The notes beneath the pieces are model-generated. The model made no database searches, was not told where the DNA came from, and saw only the letters and a list, made by a program, of their open reading frames with translations. The translations under genes and the position numbers were made by a program. 64,000 bases of DNA from Lumbricus rubellus (lineage: Eukaryota; Annelida; Clitellata; Crassiclitellata; Lumbricidae): contig OX243815.1 in the NCBI GenBank assembly GCA_945859605.1, positions 22,517,684 through 22,581,683 of the forward strand, read 5' to 3'. Numbering within the stretch: position 1 is the stretch's first letter; each line of letters begins with the position of its first letter. Positions 31,301 through 60,403 of this stretch are shown piece by piece.

Positions 31301-31577
31301 TAGTGGTGTTTCTTGCTAGTGCTAATGTGTAAACATAATGAAAAATCACATATAGGCTAAATATGCTAAACAAAAGCGTCGTACAATTTGCATATTGTGA
31401 TGGCCTACTTTTAGCTGCACTTAATAGTATTGATTTTCTGTTGCAAATGTTAAAGACATTAATTTTTGTACTGAACTCTGTTGCTTATGTGTCTGATTTA
31501 TTGTGAGATCTCAGTTTTGTACTCTGTGTTTGATGACTGATATCGCCAATTCAATATTCCTGCATCTCTATGAGTGG
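28351..31577. other. No gene seen (PAK intron 1)
   Basis: Long stretch of apparently unique intron sequence. Open frames near 28607, 30708 and 31107 do not resemble proteins and lack supportive splice contexts. Confidence 0.4.
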
Positions 31578-31885
31578 CAGTTACCATCTGTTTGGTTACC
31601 ATCTGCTTGATTACCATCTGTTTGGTTACCATCTGCTTGGTTACCATCTGCTTGGTTACCATCTGTTTGGTTACCATCTGCTTGATTACCATCTGCTTGG
31701 TTACCATCTGTTTGGTTACCATCTGTTTTGGTTACCATCTGCTTGGTTACCGTCTGCTTGGTTACCATCTGCTTGGTTACCATCTGTTTGGTTACCATCT
31801 GTTTTGGTTACCATCTGCTTGGTTACCATCTGCTTGGTTACCATCTGCTTGGTTGCCATCTGTGTGGTTACCATCTGTTTGGTAA
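31578..31885. repeat. 15-bp minisatellite, about 20 copies
   Basis: Tandem copies of ggttaccatctgctt or ggttaccatctgttt, with occasional 16-bp units containing an extra t. The array stops about 60 bases before the first coding exon of the PAK gene, so it occupies the branch-point side of that intron. Confidence 0.92.
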
Positions 31886-31945
31886 TTTTTCCATTACTCA
31901 ATACTTCATTTGATTACATTGAGCATTTGTTTTGTGTCTTTAGCA

Positions 31946-48305
<16,360 letters not shown>

Positions 48306-48759
48306 AGTTCAGAGAACAACCACCACCGCTAGCTATACAGACTGAGGAGAGCTTCAGTGGCTGTTCTGTGCAAATTCATCTGCTCTGGTGTTTAAGATGT
48401 TGACCAGCAAATGTAAATCGGAAAATGTTTTTCCAGCATCACTTTTGTGGTTTTTACGTTGACAATTGACCCAACGCTGTGTGGGGAAGACACTTGTGAG
48501 CGAGTCATTCCTGCGGAAAAGTTCAGTGCATAATAACATCAGATACTTTGGAAAGCGACGAGACAGATGGCTGAGATCGTCGCTGTATGACATTCAGTGG
48601 TGCCAGTTTTATATTTAAGTTGAAACCTTTAACAACACTGAGATGTCTCTTACATACTTATGTCGTGCCAAGTTGATCATCCTGTTACTTTAGGCGATAG
48701 ACAATTGTTTTCATAGACAAAGCCTTTAGATTCTGGGTTTTAACTAAGACTCATGCAAT

Positions 48760-48966
48760 ATACTAGCAGTTAAAGCATATACTAGCAGTTAAAGCATGTA
48801 CTTGCAGTTAAAGCATATACTAGCAGTTAAAGCATATACTAGCAGTTAAAGCATATACTAGCAGTTAAAGCATGTACTTGCAGTTAAAGCATATACTAGC
48901 AGTTAAAGAATATACTAGCAGTTAAAGCATGTACTTGCAGTTAAAGCATATACTAGCAGTTAAAGT
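48760..48966. repeat. 19-bp minisatellite, about 11 copies
   Basis: Tandem units tactagcagttaaagcata alternate with tacttgcagttaaagcatg variants. The array is inside the inferred PAK 3' UTR. Confidence 0.92.
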
Positions 48967-49601
48967 ACAAAAAAATTTTGACCTCTGGAAAATTCATCTC
49001 ACTGTGCAGTAATATGAAACACATTCATTGATATAAAAATAAATAAAATTAGTTAAACGCAGGTCCCTGATATATACAGAGCACTTTTGCTAGTTCTCAT
49101 CATTCACACCTCGGATTCACACAGCTGTGTGACGTTATGCATGTTGCAAATAACGTTATAACAATAATAATCATAAATATCTTTATATGGCAATGATTAT
49201 CTTGTTGCTCTCTTGTTAAAATTGATATGTTTTTACATCAGCGTGGTAGTATGAACAAAACGTTCTTACTTTTATCAGATCAATAACTAGAACAAAGAAT
49301 TCTTAGCTTTTGCTTAGTGGCTTCTTTTTAGAAGCCATGTTGTTGGCAGCCATGTTGTTGGTAGCCATGTTTCAGTGCCTACATCAATGTTTGTATGCAT
49401 CCAATAATGTTGCGAATGTAGAAGATGACAACCATGTTTCAGAGATTGTTTAAAAGGCATCTCTTGATTTTTTGTACAGCCAAAGTCAATCTGATGCATG
49501 TAATTTTCTACGAACAATATGTATTTTTCTATTTATTCTACAATGATTATATTTGTCTTGTGTACTATATTATTGCGTTTGTTTTGTGTCTTGAAAAGCC
49601 A

Positions 49602-49607
49602 AATAAA
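49602..49607 (+). terminator. PAK poly(A) signal
   Basis: AATAAA followed by aactcgagtgaattg. Its assignment to the PAK transcript depends on position only. Confidence 0.5.
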
Positions 49608-51438
49608 ACTCGAGTGAATTGAAAATATTTCAGCTGCACATGTCACTGTTAGGATCAGTAGAAATTCACGGCAAAAAATTTAATAGTTATGGAAGGATTT
49701 TTGAAAATTAGTGAAAATCACGGCACATTCACAGCATCAAATCTTGCTTTTATCTACTAAGATCTAACCAAATAATGCATATAAACATAGCAACAATGCT
49801 GTCGCTATGTGTAATGCCACAATTTTAATGTTAGTTTTAAATGTCTTGCAGCATATTGTATTTCTATTTGCATTTGTATTTACTAAGATTGACCAACCAG
49901 AAATATAATGAGTTAATAACGTTGATGTTATTGAGTGGCTGTATTAATTTATTTTGATTTATAGTTGCATTGAGAAACATATCAGTTTCTAACTTTGTGT
50001 TGCATGGATTCTAAAAAATTTGAAAAAAATAGCGGCAAAGCATGGCATTAGGGAAAATTCATGACAATCATGGCAGATGCCAAAAATTATAAAATTCATG
50101 GCTTCCATGACTGAATTTCTACTGACCCTGGTCATGCTTATCTTGGTCAATTTAACCCTAATGAAATTAATTTAACAATAGGCTACTTCAATTTTTTTTA
50201 AAATTATTATTAATTTTACTAGTATTAGTAGTGTTGAGTTAATATAGTAGTTAGTAACAGCATTAATTTATTAGTGCTTTGTATTATTAGTAATTATCAT
50301 TGATATAATTTTGAAATTTTTCTGCGTTTGGTGCACCTTTGGTTGAACCACAGACATGGCTAGTTGTGTGTTCATGTCTAAACTTTAAGTATAGAGTAAG
50401 CTTACTTATTGTCATGTTCATGTGTTAAACTTTAAGTACTGGCGTACTTATTGTCAGGTATCAAGTAAAGAAACCCTAAAGCAACCTGATGCTAGCTGTA
50501 AAAACTTACTTGCTTTGCGCAGGATTTTTCTACATGTGTGAAATGTGAATCTACAAATTCCTTGAAAACTAGATGTAGCTATGGTGAAATAAAAATCAGC
50601 CTGGGAGTGGTGATGGTTGATAGATTTCAGTTTCACATGGCCATTTTCAGCTTCATTTGACTATACAGTCTGTTTCATATCAGATTCAACAGATTTGGAA
50701 ATTACTTGGTCGGGATAGCTGTAAAATAAATTATATTGGCCTTCCTTTGCCTTTGAGTATGCAATGGCACTGTACCATGTACTTGTGTCACTCAACTCCA
50801 AGTTTTTGTCTGTTATGTTTTCTATTTAAGTATTCATTTGAAAATAAGAATGCGACATTTACTTTAGCTGTTAAGTCGAGAATTATTATCAGTGTACATA
50901 CTGCAAGTCTGTGAAAAAAAATTCAAATTTAGTTAATACTCACCTTGGCAAATCTTTTTGTGCCCTCTGACCAAACTGATAGAATCTATTATTTATGACT
51001 GGCAAATAGATAGAATCTATTATATGAATTACGTATTATATGAATTACGTTTTTATTGATAGCTGCATAATGGCAACTAGTTGAGTACCTGTTTAGCTAC
51101 TCACTGAGTATTCGGGTTGCCATTTACATGGATTGCACAGCTAATATTTACTAATATTCTTGTACCATTTTATTTTTCTAGGGTAAACCTAACATTTTAC
51201 CACCCCTTCAATTATGTAGATAATCAGTGTGTATATATAAATGTTTGTTAGTTATTTACAGTTTGTCCATAGCCCGCAGTCCTAAAAATTACACATGTTA
51301 CTGTGTTGTACATTGATTTTAATATTTTGCTACATAATTGTACAGTGTAGTCTTAATTATAATTTGTTGACATGTTGTAATTCTAAACAAATATTGGATA
51401 ATTCTTTCTTATATGACAAACACATCCTCAATCATGTA

Positions 51439-51640
51439 GAAATATTTGAACAAGTAGTGTTGTACAAGAGAAAAGAGACTGTTATGATTGAAATATTTGA
51501 ACAAGTAGTGTTTTACAAAAGAAAAGAGACTGTTATGATTGAAATAGTTGAACAAGTAGTGTTATACAAAAGAAAAGAGACTATTATGATTGAAATATTT
51601 GAGCAAGTAGTGTTATACAAAAGAAAGGAGAAGCTGTTTT
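51439..51640. repeat. 51-bp minisatellite, four copies
   Basis: Units begin gaaatatttgaacaagtagt at 51439, 51490, 51541 and 51592, exactly 51 bp apart. The period is a multiple of three, so a plus-strand frame (51295-51672) stays open and repeats EIFEQVVLYKRKETVMI. I treat the frame as a by-product. Confidence 0.93.
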
Positions 51641-52929
51641 TGAACAATGAGTTATTTACGTATGATATATAGATTTTGACTGATTTTTTCGTGACTATCA
51701 ATTTGAACTGTGATTCAGTTATCAAAATATCCTGTTACAACAGAGAATAAATTATACTGAATCATATACATGTATGATTTTCTTGCAGACAAACAGTGGA
51801 TGTTTACTTATAATAAATGTACTTTCTGATGCTTTCATAGGTTTAAGATTAAACTGTATCCTTGATATAACGTAAATGAATCCTGTGAAGGTTTGGAAGG
51901 ACTGTATGATTAATAGAAAATTATTTTAACTGTATTATAAATTTTTTGTCTTATTAATAGTCATTATTATAGCAATAATAAGTCTAACAATACAGGTACT
52001 GCTGAACAAAAACACCTGATTGAAGCTTTTTTATTGATACGTGTATCTGATGTAAAGTTACATGTATTCATGTAAATTAGCTTGACCTGAATCAACATCA
52101 TAATACAGGTGCTTTGCAATACCTGCTATTATAAAACGGCCTTCATTGCATTGCTGTTCACCAATGAGGTTAATTGATGCAATATGCATTTTCGTGAATG
52201 GTTTCAGGAGTTTTGTAAAAATATCTTGATAGGCATTAAGCATGCAGCAAATGATTGCAGAAGTATTTATGTGGTCTGTTTTGAATAAGTAAACATTTGG
52301 CTGTCTCCTCTGCGTGCTTATCTAACTGTTCTGTGCAAATTTTACTGTTCAAGGAAACCCAATTATTTCTTATCATTTATGGCATTTAGAAGTCTTAAAA
52401 TGTTTGGCAGTCCTTACAGCTGCCACATACTATTCTGACCAAAAAATATCTCCATCTAAATGTATTTTGTATTTAATTGGAGTTAAAGGGTGAAAGTATC
52501 AAGATATGTAAAGTTTTTAAACTCTGCCTCTGTTTGGAAATTTGGCTTCATTTTCTCGTACTGACAGATTCCGAGTGAGAACATGGTATCAAGTTTTGTC
52601 TCATATTTAAACAACCATTAAGTTACTAGTTCACATTATAAACACCTCCAGTGAATCAGTCATTTAACTACAGTCAGTTATCAACTTCTTCAAAGGTTTG
52701 GTACCTTTGATAATTAAAAAGGAAATGGCAGACTTGAACATTATTTTGGAACGTGAATTCCAGAAATAACTTGTCGATGTGTACTGTCTAAGCAAAAAAA
52801 CTCTCCTTGGAATGACTTGAGCTCCAGACAAAGCTGGAGGCAAAATATTTATTTGGAATCATGCCTCTTATGTATTTTTATGAATAACTTATAAAATCTA
52901 AGCACTGGTATAAAATTTATATAGCCCAG

Positions 52930-53130
52930 TTCCTTCACATCAGTTAACTGACTCCACTGTTCCGCCCCTCTGATCCTATGGTAACTCGACCCGGACCACC
53001 TCGGACTACTCTTACGGACAACCCTTTTGACTCAACGCAGCACTCGTGAATAAGCTGGTGCCCCGCGCTTGGCTTTCTAGTAGCGCTTTAGAAATTTCGA
53101 GTTTACGATTACAATACGATTACGATTGTG
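52930..53130 (+). mobile_element. LINE/SINE 3' tail remnant
   Basis: The GC-richer segment ends ctagtagcgctttagaaatt and then tacgattacaatacgattac, i.e. a gcgctttataaat-type end followed by a short tandem tail. Confidence 0.5.
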
Positions 53131-56100
53131 CAAAGCGGGTATTGATTAATTAAATGCACTGTGTGGATATTGTAGGCATGGCAGATACTTAAGTCTGAAT
53201 TTACCTGACAGTTGTGAGACGCTCTGTTGTCTACAGTGAACACTTTTGGTACACATACATCTACGGATGATTTATAAATTCCAAATACAATGTATATTAC
53301 ATCATTTACAGGCTAACAAATCATGTGACCACAGAACTTTAAAAGTTTTGTTTCACCTTCCATAAATGAAAAGCTCAGGCCATTGCAGTGTTTGCAGAGT
53401 GCTATTGCAATGTTTAACTAGTATAACTGAGTGGTGTCTAATCTCCAATTCTTTATTCCGCACAGCATTGTGATTTAAGCACATAGTTAAGCAGCCATGA
53501 AGTGATTCAATGGTTAATTCATCTGAACTACCTTAGAGCTTTAAGCAGGTTTTGTAGTACTAAATGTGATTATATAATTAAAAAGTACGTAGTTCTCTAT
53601 TAACGCAGGCAAACGCTCAGCGTACAGAGTTAAAAATAATTAGGGAACAAAATAAAGTCAGCTAGAAAACAGAAGTTTATTACTGTACAGAGGAAGTAGA
53701 TTGAGGGTGTGCCCACAACTCTCTACAGACCAGTCATTAAACAGCGGCTACTGTTTCATTAGTGGCAAGTCAAAACCAAATTAGGCTTAACTGGGTTCAG
53801 TTTGCTTGAAATTTAAACCTTTCAGATCTGGAAATTGTACAGTCTGGAAGTTAAATCAACTTGAAAACTCATGTATAAACTACGGTAATAAACCAATTTA
53901 TGTAAATATGGGTAAATTTTGTTAGATCATTTATCCAGCTGTGTGAGCATGACATTTTAAGACACACTTCCAGCATAAATTATTTTCCTCGTTTTGCTGC
54001 AATATTTTATTGCTGTACATATTCCTAAAGTTGTTACATGGCAAGATTTCTGTTGATGAGTTTTTATACATTATTTCATCATTTTTTGTGTTGTGAAGAG
54101 TCACAAAACATCTGTGTAATTTCACAGCCTATAAAGAACATTGCTATAAACAACACCAATATCAGTATCCAAATTTAGCTTCTTATCTAGCTTTAACACT
54201 GCCACATATAGTTCCAGTTCCACCAGATAATAAATAAGGACAATTTTTGGTAAACATTGTCTCGTGTACAGTGTACGTTATGTCTCCTTTTTATCCATGT
54301 AACACAATTCTTTGTCAATTCAATTTTATTTTATTTTTATTAATCCCAGAATTACTTAATATGTGAGCACATCTTAGCATTTGACATCTGGCTTTCATTC
54401 TCATGTCAGGTGCGGTTGTGTTTGAGAAAGCCTAAGATATTATTATCAATGAAGTGTTTCAGTTATCAACTGAATGATCAAAACGCTATCACCTGCACTT
54501 GACTTTACTTGACCTTGACTACGGCTGCCGGCTTATCAACTCCGATTAGATGACTCATACTCGACCAACACAAACTCTTTTCAACATTTTGTTTCAGTCC
54601 CCTACACATAAATGCAAAAAGACATTAACAAACGCTTCAATCCAGTATATTAATCAAGAAAACAACATGCAAAACAAACACAATCTTTTATAAATGCAAA
54701 AAATGAAATAAAAAGAACTGCATAATTTCTTGCAAATTCTCATCGGCTGTTTTTACTTATATCTTCCGTCATCTATTCCAACATCAATTGCAGAGTACCA
54801 TGCAACATATTATACCTTCAATTCATGAATAACAATAGTCCTGCATTATTGGTATTTCTGCATAAAATCTGTTTTAGAGTAATAGGTTGTGGAACAGGTC
54901 CTTACATTATAATTGTCAATACAGCAACTCTTCAGACTGTAGATTAAACTGACCTTTAAGCGCAAATAAGAAATTTCCTTGAAAACGCAATTCAAATCCA
55001 CTAAGCAATGATTATATAATCGGAGAAATGCAATCCATAACTTACTACATTAATAAATAAATGCGCATACCCTCTCAATGTTATATGGTCCATATACTCT
55101 ATCACCTGAAATAGGTTTAACATAAACCACAACCAAATTTATCCAAAGAATAAAGCAATGCATTGATATTCTTTCGTCACAGCAGAATGAGGAAGGGAGT
55201 GCAATTTGTAAGATAGGAGGGGTAACACACCACTCACTGGGTGATAACCACCTCCACTGGAATACATTTTTCTAGTTATCTGGATTCTAGTAGAGGCCAT
55301 CCTTAAAAATGCTCCCAACCACAAATTGCAATCTAGCGATGAGACATTATGCAACCCAGCAATAGCCAGCATAATCATGTATACAACTTGCAAATGAAAT
55401 CCATAACCACAAGCTTCAGTGTAATTCTAAAATCAAGCCATGCCACCTTATGGGGCCATCCATATATTACAAATGCAAAAATTCTATTTTTATACCCCAC
55501 TTCCCCCATTGCACCTCATACATTTGTGGACCCTCCCAAGCGTACGTACAACTAATTTTTTAAACCAACTTTACAAAAGTTAATGAGCTAAAGTCATCTA
55601 TTGGACATTTATTTTTACCTTACTCTACTATTTACAGCACAGAATAACTGCACATAGCTTTCATGTAATGTAACTAAATGCCATCGGGCAACTATAGGAT
55701 AATGCAGAGTTATAAATAGGTTAATCTGGACGTCATAATAAGAGATATATTTTGTGTACGACTGTACGTACATATTTTGTCAAGGTCCCCATACGCAAAA
55801 TCGCCTAAATCCAATCAGCCCCCAACCCATCTCCCCCGTAATATATGGATGAACCCCCGCAATATATATTTATTCCACCCACCACGAATCCTCATAATAC
55901 TATGCATTCTAAATGCATTCTAAACACAAACACACACCCCTACAGAATCTAAATCAACGTCTGCAAAAGTCACAATTTGTTCCACACAATACAAGAAACA
56001 ATAAATCCAAATGAGCAAATTAATGCATATTAGCCTGTTAACCAGAAAGCTGTTGTTGTACTGAATCTACTTAATTTTCTGGGATTAAAACACAAATAAA

Positions 56101-56217
56101 AAAAACCCATTAAAATCAAACGAGACTAACGACTACATCGCCAATAATGAAAAAAACATCGAGAGCTGTGCAAAAATATCCTCGTAAAACAACGGAGGCA
56201 CTGTTCCAGCAACTACC

Positions 56218-59200
56218 CTACAGCGACATACTCAAAGTGCCAGCTCCATCCTCCTCCTCTTCCTCATCCTCGGACAAGTCGTCAGAATCGGAATCCTTTC
56301 CATTCTCCAGTACACCGTCGTACTTCACCATTTCCCGCTGACAACCGACGGGGAAGCTGGAGGCAAACTGGCCTTTGAAGAGATCGGTATTAATCACTAC
56401 ATCATCATCATTTGACTTCTTTTCCACGAAACCGCCATCGCTGGGGTTCAACGTTCTTAATCCAGTCGCGCTTTCTTCGCCTTTTAAGGGCGATTTTAAC
56501 TCGGCAAAATCACCACAGCCACAAGTTCTTTCCACAGGTGCGTACAGGTAACTTTCTGTAGCAACGGGGCACTTAATATCCCTGAAACCCCCATCAACTT
56601 CTGTGATTAGATCACTCCCAGATAAACAACCCTCCCCAGTGGTAGTTCCACCGCACGTCTCTAGGCTAGTTTTATCGCAGATTACGTCAAGCTTGCTCCC
56701 GCTAGTCCCTTTGACATCTTCAGAAATCATTTTCTTGTCATCTGCCGGGCCAGAAAGGTCAGAGTTGCTTCCACAAGGCCCGTCCACATCTCCAGAAATC
56801 AATTTCTCTTCAGCTGTTGTGCCACAAGCCCCTTTGACGTCTTCAGAAATCATTTTCTTGTCATCTGATGGGCCAGAAAGGTCAGATGCGCTTCCGCAAG
56901 TCCCTTCCACATCTCCAGAAATCAATTTCTCTTCAGCTGTTGTGCCACAAGTCCCTTTGACATCTTCAGAAATCATTTTCTCGTCATCCGCCGGGCCAGA
57001 AAGGTCAAAGTTGCTTCCACAAGTCCCTTCCACATCTCCAGAAATCCATTTCTCTTCGTCCACCTTGCCTTCATCTTTACTGGTCTCGCCTTCATCTTTA
57101 CCTCCGGAAACAACTGCTACTCTTCCGCTACATTCCTCTCCAGTGGCACGCGCTTCCTCTGATTTCTCCGCAGCAGCACTCGTCATCTTCATCTTCAGCA
57201 TCGACGTCAGAATCCTCTCTTCAAGCGGTCTGCAATCGAAATCTCTCTCGTCCTGGCTCCACGAATCGCTGTTGCTACGGTGACGGCGCCTCGACTCCTT
57301 CACGCCGTGCTTCTGCTCGCGCTTTCGCATCCTTCGGCGCTTGTTCTTCAGCAACGCGTGCATCTGACTGACGCTCTGGTTGGTCACGTACATCGTCTGA
57401 TCGATGTGTTCGCAGAAGGACACGGATTTCTTGAACTGAGGTCGAAACAGAGGTCGAGACAGACCGGCGGCGGCGTTCGATTCTTCCTCGTCAGACTCCG
57501 TCTCGCTGCCCGTTGCCGTGCTCGTGTGGCGGTCGGTGGAGCATGACCACATCGACAGATCGTCGCTCGATTCGGACACGGATCGCTGCTTCAGGATGCC
57601 GTGCAGTCTGGGAATTCCCTTCTCGTGAATCACGACGATCTCGCCTGGAACATCGTCCAGCTCCTTCTCTTCAGCTTTCTAAAACGTGAAATTTAAATAA
57701 ATAAATATTTACACACTGGCAAAATAAAAATGATGTAAACATGGTCCTAAAAAGCATCCTTAAGTTTTCTATCCTGAAAAGGTAGATATTCGATGTTTGG
57801 CTAGAGACAACAAATACTAATGATCACACATGTTGGAGGCTTCACATCTGTGTTACACAAAAAATTAAATTACCATTCTGGTTTCAAAAGGTGAAAACGA
57901 GAAAGTAAGATCATTGAAGAAAAGGAAGAGGATCGGATGGATTAGGGACGGAATTCCGAAAGAGGTGAGATTAAAATCAGGAATGGAAAGCCTGTGGGTG
58001 AAAGAAATTCAACACACGAGTAGAAAAAGCATTTGTGAGAATTCTGTTCCAATTAGGCCTTATAGAAAATGCATACGATACGTAGCATGATTATGCTGAC
58101 CAAACACTGTCGGTAGAAAGACGAGACTGTGAGGTAAAGAATAGGCCACTCACTTTCACATGTGCCGAAACCAAAAACTAGTCACCGACATTTAAAACCA
58201 ATCCATTAATGGACTCCTCTAAATGCAAACGATCATTTTAATGCAATCCAGCGTAATAAGAAACCCACTCCATAACTTGCGATGCAGAAATTTCGAATTG
58301 AAAATAATTGAATCGACAAGAAACCTTAATTTCCAGCACAAGTTTCTCGTCGGTCACAGCAGTGACGTTCACACAATCGGCCGTCTTTTGAGGATCGCTG
58401 TCGGCCGAGTTGCTGTTCAAGTCCAAGGAATCGAGTTCACCTTTCAGATTGTCAACAGTCACAAAATCTCTCACCTGAACAGCAGAACAGCAACAATTGT
58501 TCGTCATAACGATGCATAAATATAAGACCAATATCTCAAGTAAACAAAACAATACTGCATTTAGCCTTCCGATAATTATAACCTCGATCTAATAAACATG
58601 TACGATTCAGGTGTACCTGAAAATGTTCGGATAAATAATATAATTATAGAGCAATTTTAACAGATAAGAACTTCCATCAAATGCTACATTTCTTTTGGCA
58701 GTGGATGAGGCTTTCAGTGATGTGATAGTAATGGAATAGAATGCTTCAGTGATGCATGTATAGAAATGTAGCATTTGATTCTTTTTTCTTCTTCTTCTTG
58801 TTTTCCTTCAGGCTTGAATAAATCCCTCTCTACCGAGTGGCTGACCCCTCCGTAGAGAGGGATTTATTCAAGCCTGAAGGAAAAGAAGAAAAAAAGAAGT
58901 TCTAATCAAATGCTACATTTCTATACATGCATCACTGAAGCATTCTATTCCATTAGTATCACATCACTGAAAGCCTCATCCATTGCCAATATAGTTTTCT
59001 TACTTTGGATCATTAAAGGAAACAAAAAAGCAGTTTGCCCTCAACACTCTGTAAATTCAGGCTATTCCATACACAACTGAAGTTGACGAAAGTACAATTA
59101 TGACAAATTTATGTGCAACCATCACATAATACTTCGTGCCTTTAAATAATCCATATTGTGAGAAACACTTTATAATGTCTAGATAAGACACAATAAGACA

Positions 59201-60292
59201 TACCAATTTTAACCATCATTTGTCACTTACTTCAAGATGCTGGAGACTTGTTCCGACAAAGTAAGTTTTCCATCTTTTCCATGACTTTTCCGCCTTTGCC
59301 AATGTTAAGACAACATTCACATCAGAAACATCCACGTGACATCCATTTTCCATCAGTCGAGATTTGCTGGAAAACTTCAAATAACAGGTGTAGTGTAATG
59401 GAAATCCCTTTTCACTGATAGTCATCATCTTCAAACGAATTTCATGTGGTGACACCACAGAAAAGATGACATTCTCACTTTTCACTCCTTCCACAGCAAA
59501 TATGAACGTCAGTGTTGTCTCATCCTGCTGGCTTTTAAAATCTGGCATAATGTCAGCCACTGGTTCATCAGTAAAAACTGAAGAGTTGTCAATCTCCTTT
59601 ACAGCAACGTTCCCATTAGCCAGGTTCATAATAGTGTCACCACACTTGTCTTGAATATGTTTTCCTGAGCTGTCATCAGTCTGTTGATTCTTGTTTTTGG
59701 CACATTCGTTTTCTTTGGCACATGGGATATTTTCCTGACAGTTACTGCCATTTACGTCAATGTTCACTCCATAACCCTGATTGCCACACAGCTCTTTTAG
59801 CCCATTTATTTTCCCGTCTACAGCAACAGTTGCCACATTCTCAACATATCCAACAGAGGTTGCAGTACCTTTGTATGTCATTTCTGGGAAAGTTAAGTTC
59901 TTCCTGTCAAGACGAACATTAAAATGTTTTGTAACACCATCCACTGCCAATTCGTTTATCACCTTTTTCAGTGTGGCATTCGTCTCGGTCATTTTGAATG
60001 TATTTGGATGGATGATGTAATCGAACACCTTAAAGCGATCAGCCCGCTTTGCATGCTCATCCCTGGCACCACCCAGCCCGTGCGGCACATTCCACAATAC
60101 ATCCTGGTTGCAATCCTGGTTTGTGAAAGATGGCTCGGCAACTGCTTCACTCTGGCAGACGTTTATAAACACCTTCAATCGGCCTTTTATACTGTTTGTC
60201 CTTATAACGTACCCTGGATCCACAGGACGTTGAATGGTGGCTACGTTTCCGCATTCAGATCTTGATTCTGGCAAATCTCCCTCAACCCCCAT
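56218..60292 (-). CDS. DNAAF2: Dynein axonemal assembly factor 2 / Kintoun, three exons
   Basis: Kintoun is a cytoplasmic PIH-domain co-chaperone that works with HSP90/HSP70 to preassemble axonemal dynein arms, so it is needed for motile cilia and sperm. Exons: 60292-59231, 58474-58325 and 57678-56218, GT-AG and all phase 0 (354+50+486 = 890 residues). The PIH1 domain covers about 17-145, with PVDPGYVIRT, FINVC and HFNVRLDRKNLTF then TYKGT. A CS-like domain is at about 258-345 (LKMMTISEKGFPLHYTCYLK). The C terminus has the Kintoun hallmark GILKQRSVSESSDDLS, FKKSVSFCEHID and a KNKRRRMRKRE basic patch, three 41-residue repeats, and an acidic tail. The start is the first in-frame ATG; the frame stays open upstream to a TAG at 60401-60403 without another ATG. 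The usual N-terminal sequence before the PIH fold is not recognisable. Confidence 0.9.
56690..57060 (-). repeat. 123-bp coding minisatellite in DNAAF2
   Basis: Three tandem units of 123 bp (41 codons) lie in the last DNAAF2 exon. Each encodes ISGDVEGTCGS, DLSGP, DDKKMISEDVKG and CGTTAEEK-type segments. The period keeps the frame, and copies differ by a few substitutions. Confidence 0.92.
58697..58987. repeat. 291-bp near-perfect foldback in DNAAF2 intron 1
   Basis: The left arm 58697-58833 pairs with the right arm 58852-58987 around an 18-base loop. The outer end is ggca(g/a)tggatgaggctttc and the inner stem ends ccctctctac/gtagagaggg. Only a few mismatches and a small bulge near the tcttttttcttcttc tract break the stem. 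A further partial copy of the arm (tcaaatgctacatttct, about 58677-58693) lies just outside the left arm. Confidence 0.93.
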
Positions 60293-60403
60293 ACCGCGTT
60301 TATTCTTCGTCTTCACTTCGCTATTTGCGATTAACAGTTCACAAAGCTTGTCTCCTACGAAAACTTCTGATAAATGTTTCACTTTCGCTGAGCTTCTAGA
60401 CTA

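Larger units (their letters stand above)
48306..49620 (+). other. PAK gene 3' UTR
   Basis: Sequence from the PAK stop to a canonical AATAAA at 49602-49607, the first clean signal in a plausible position, though earlier non-canonical ends cannot be excluded. It contains the 19-bp minisatellite at 48760-48966. Confidence 0.55.
49621..56217. other. Convergent intergenic region; no gene seen
   Basis: AT-rich DNA between the ends of PAK (+) and DNAAF2 (-). Apart from a 51-bp minisatellite (51439-51640) and a LINE tail (about 52930-53130), I see no exon, RNA gene or element. Part of the right end will be the DNAAF2 3' UTR; a minus-strand AATAAA lies at 55869-55874. Confidence 0.45.

Noticed and set aside
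48760..51640. CRISPR-like arrays at the 19-bp and 51-bp repeats
   Set aside because: Units are contiguous without unique spacers, and the genome is eukaryotic.
56603..57546. Plus-strand frames of 226 and 88 residues opposite DNAAF2
   Set aside because: They are antisense shadows of the last DNAAF2 exon, whose minus-strand frame has Kintoun motifs.
59466..60265. Several plus-strand frames opposite DNAAF2 exon 1
   Set aside because: Shadows of the PIH1 and CS-like coding sequence on the minus strand.
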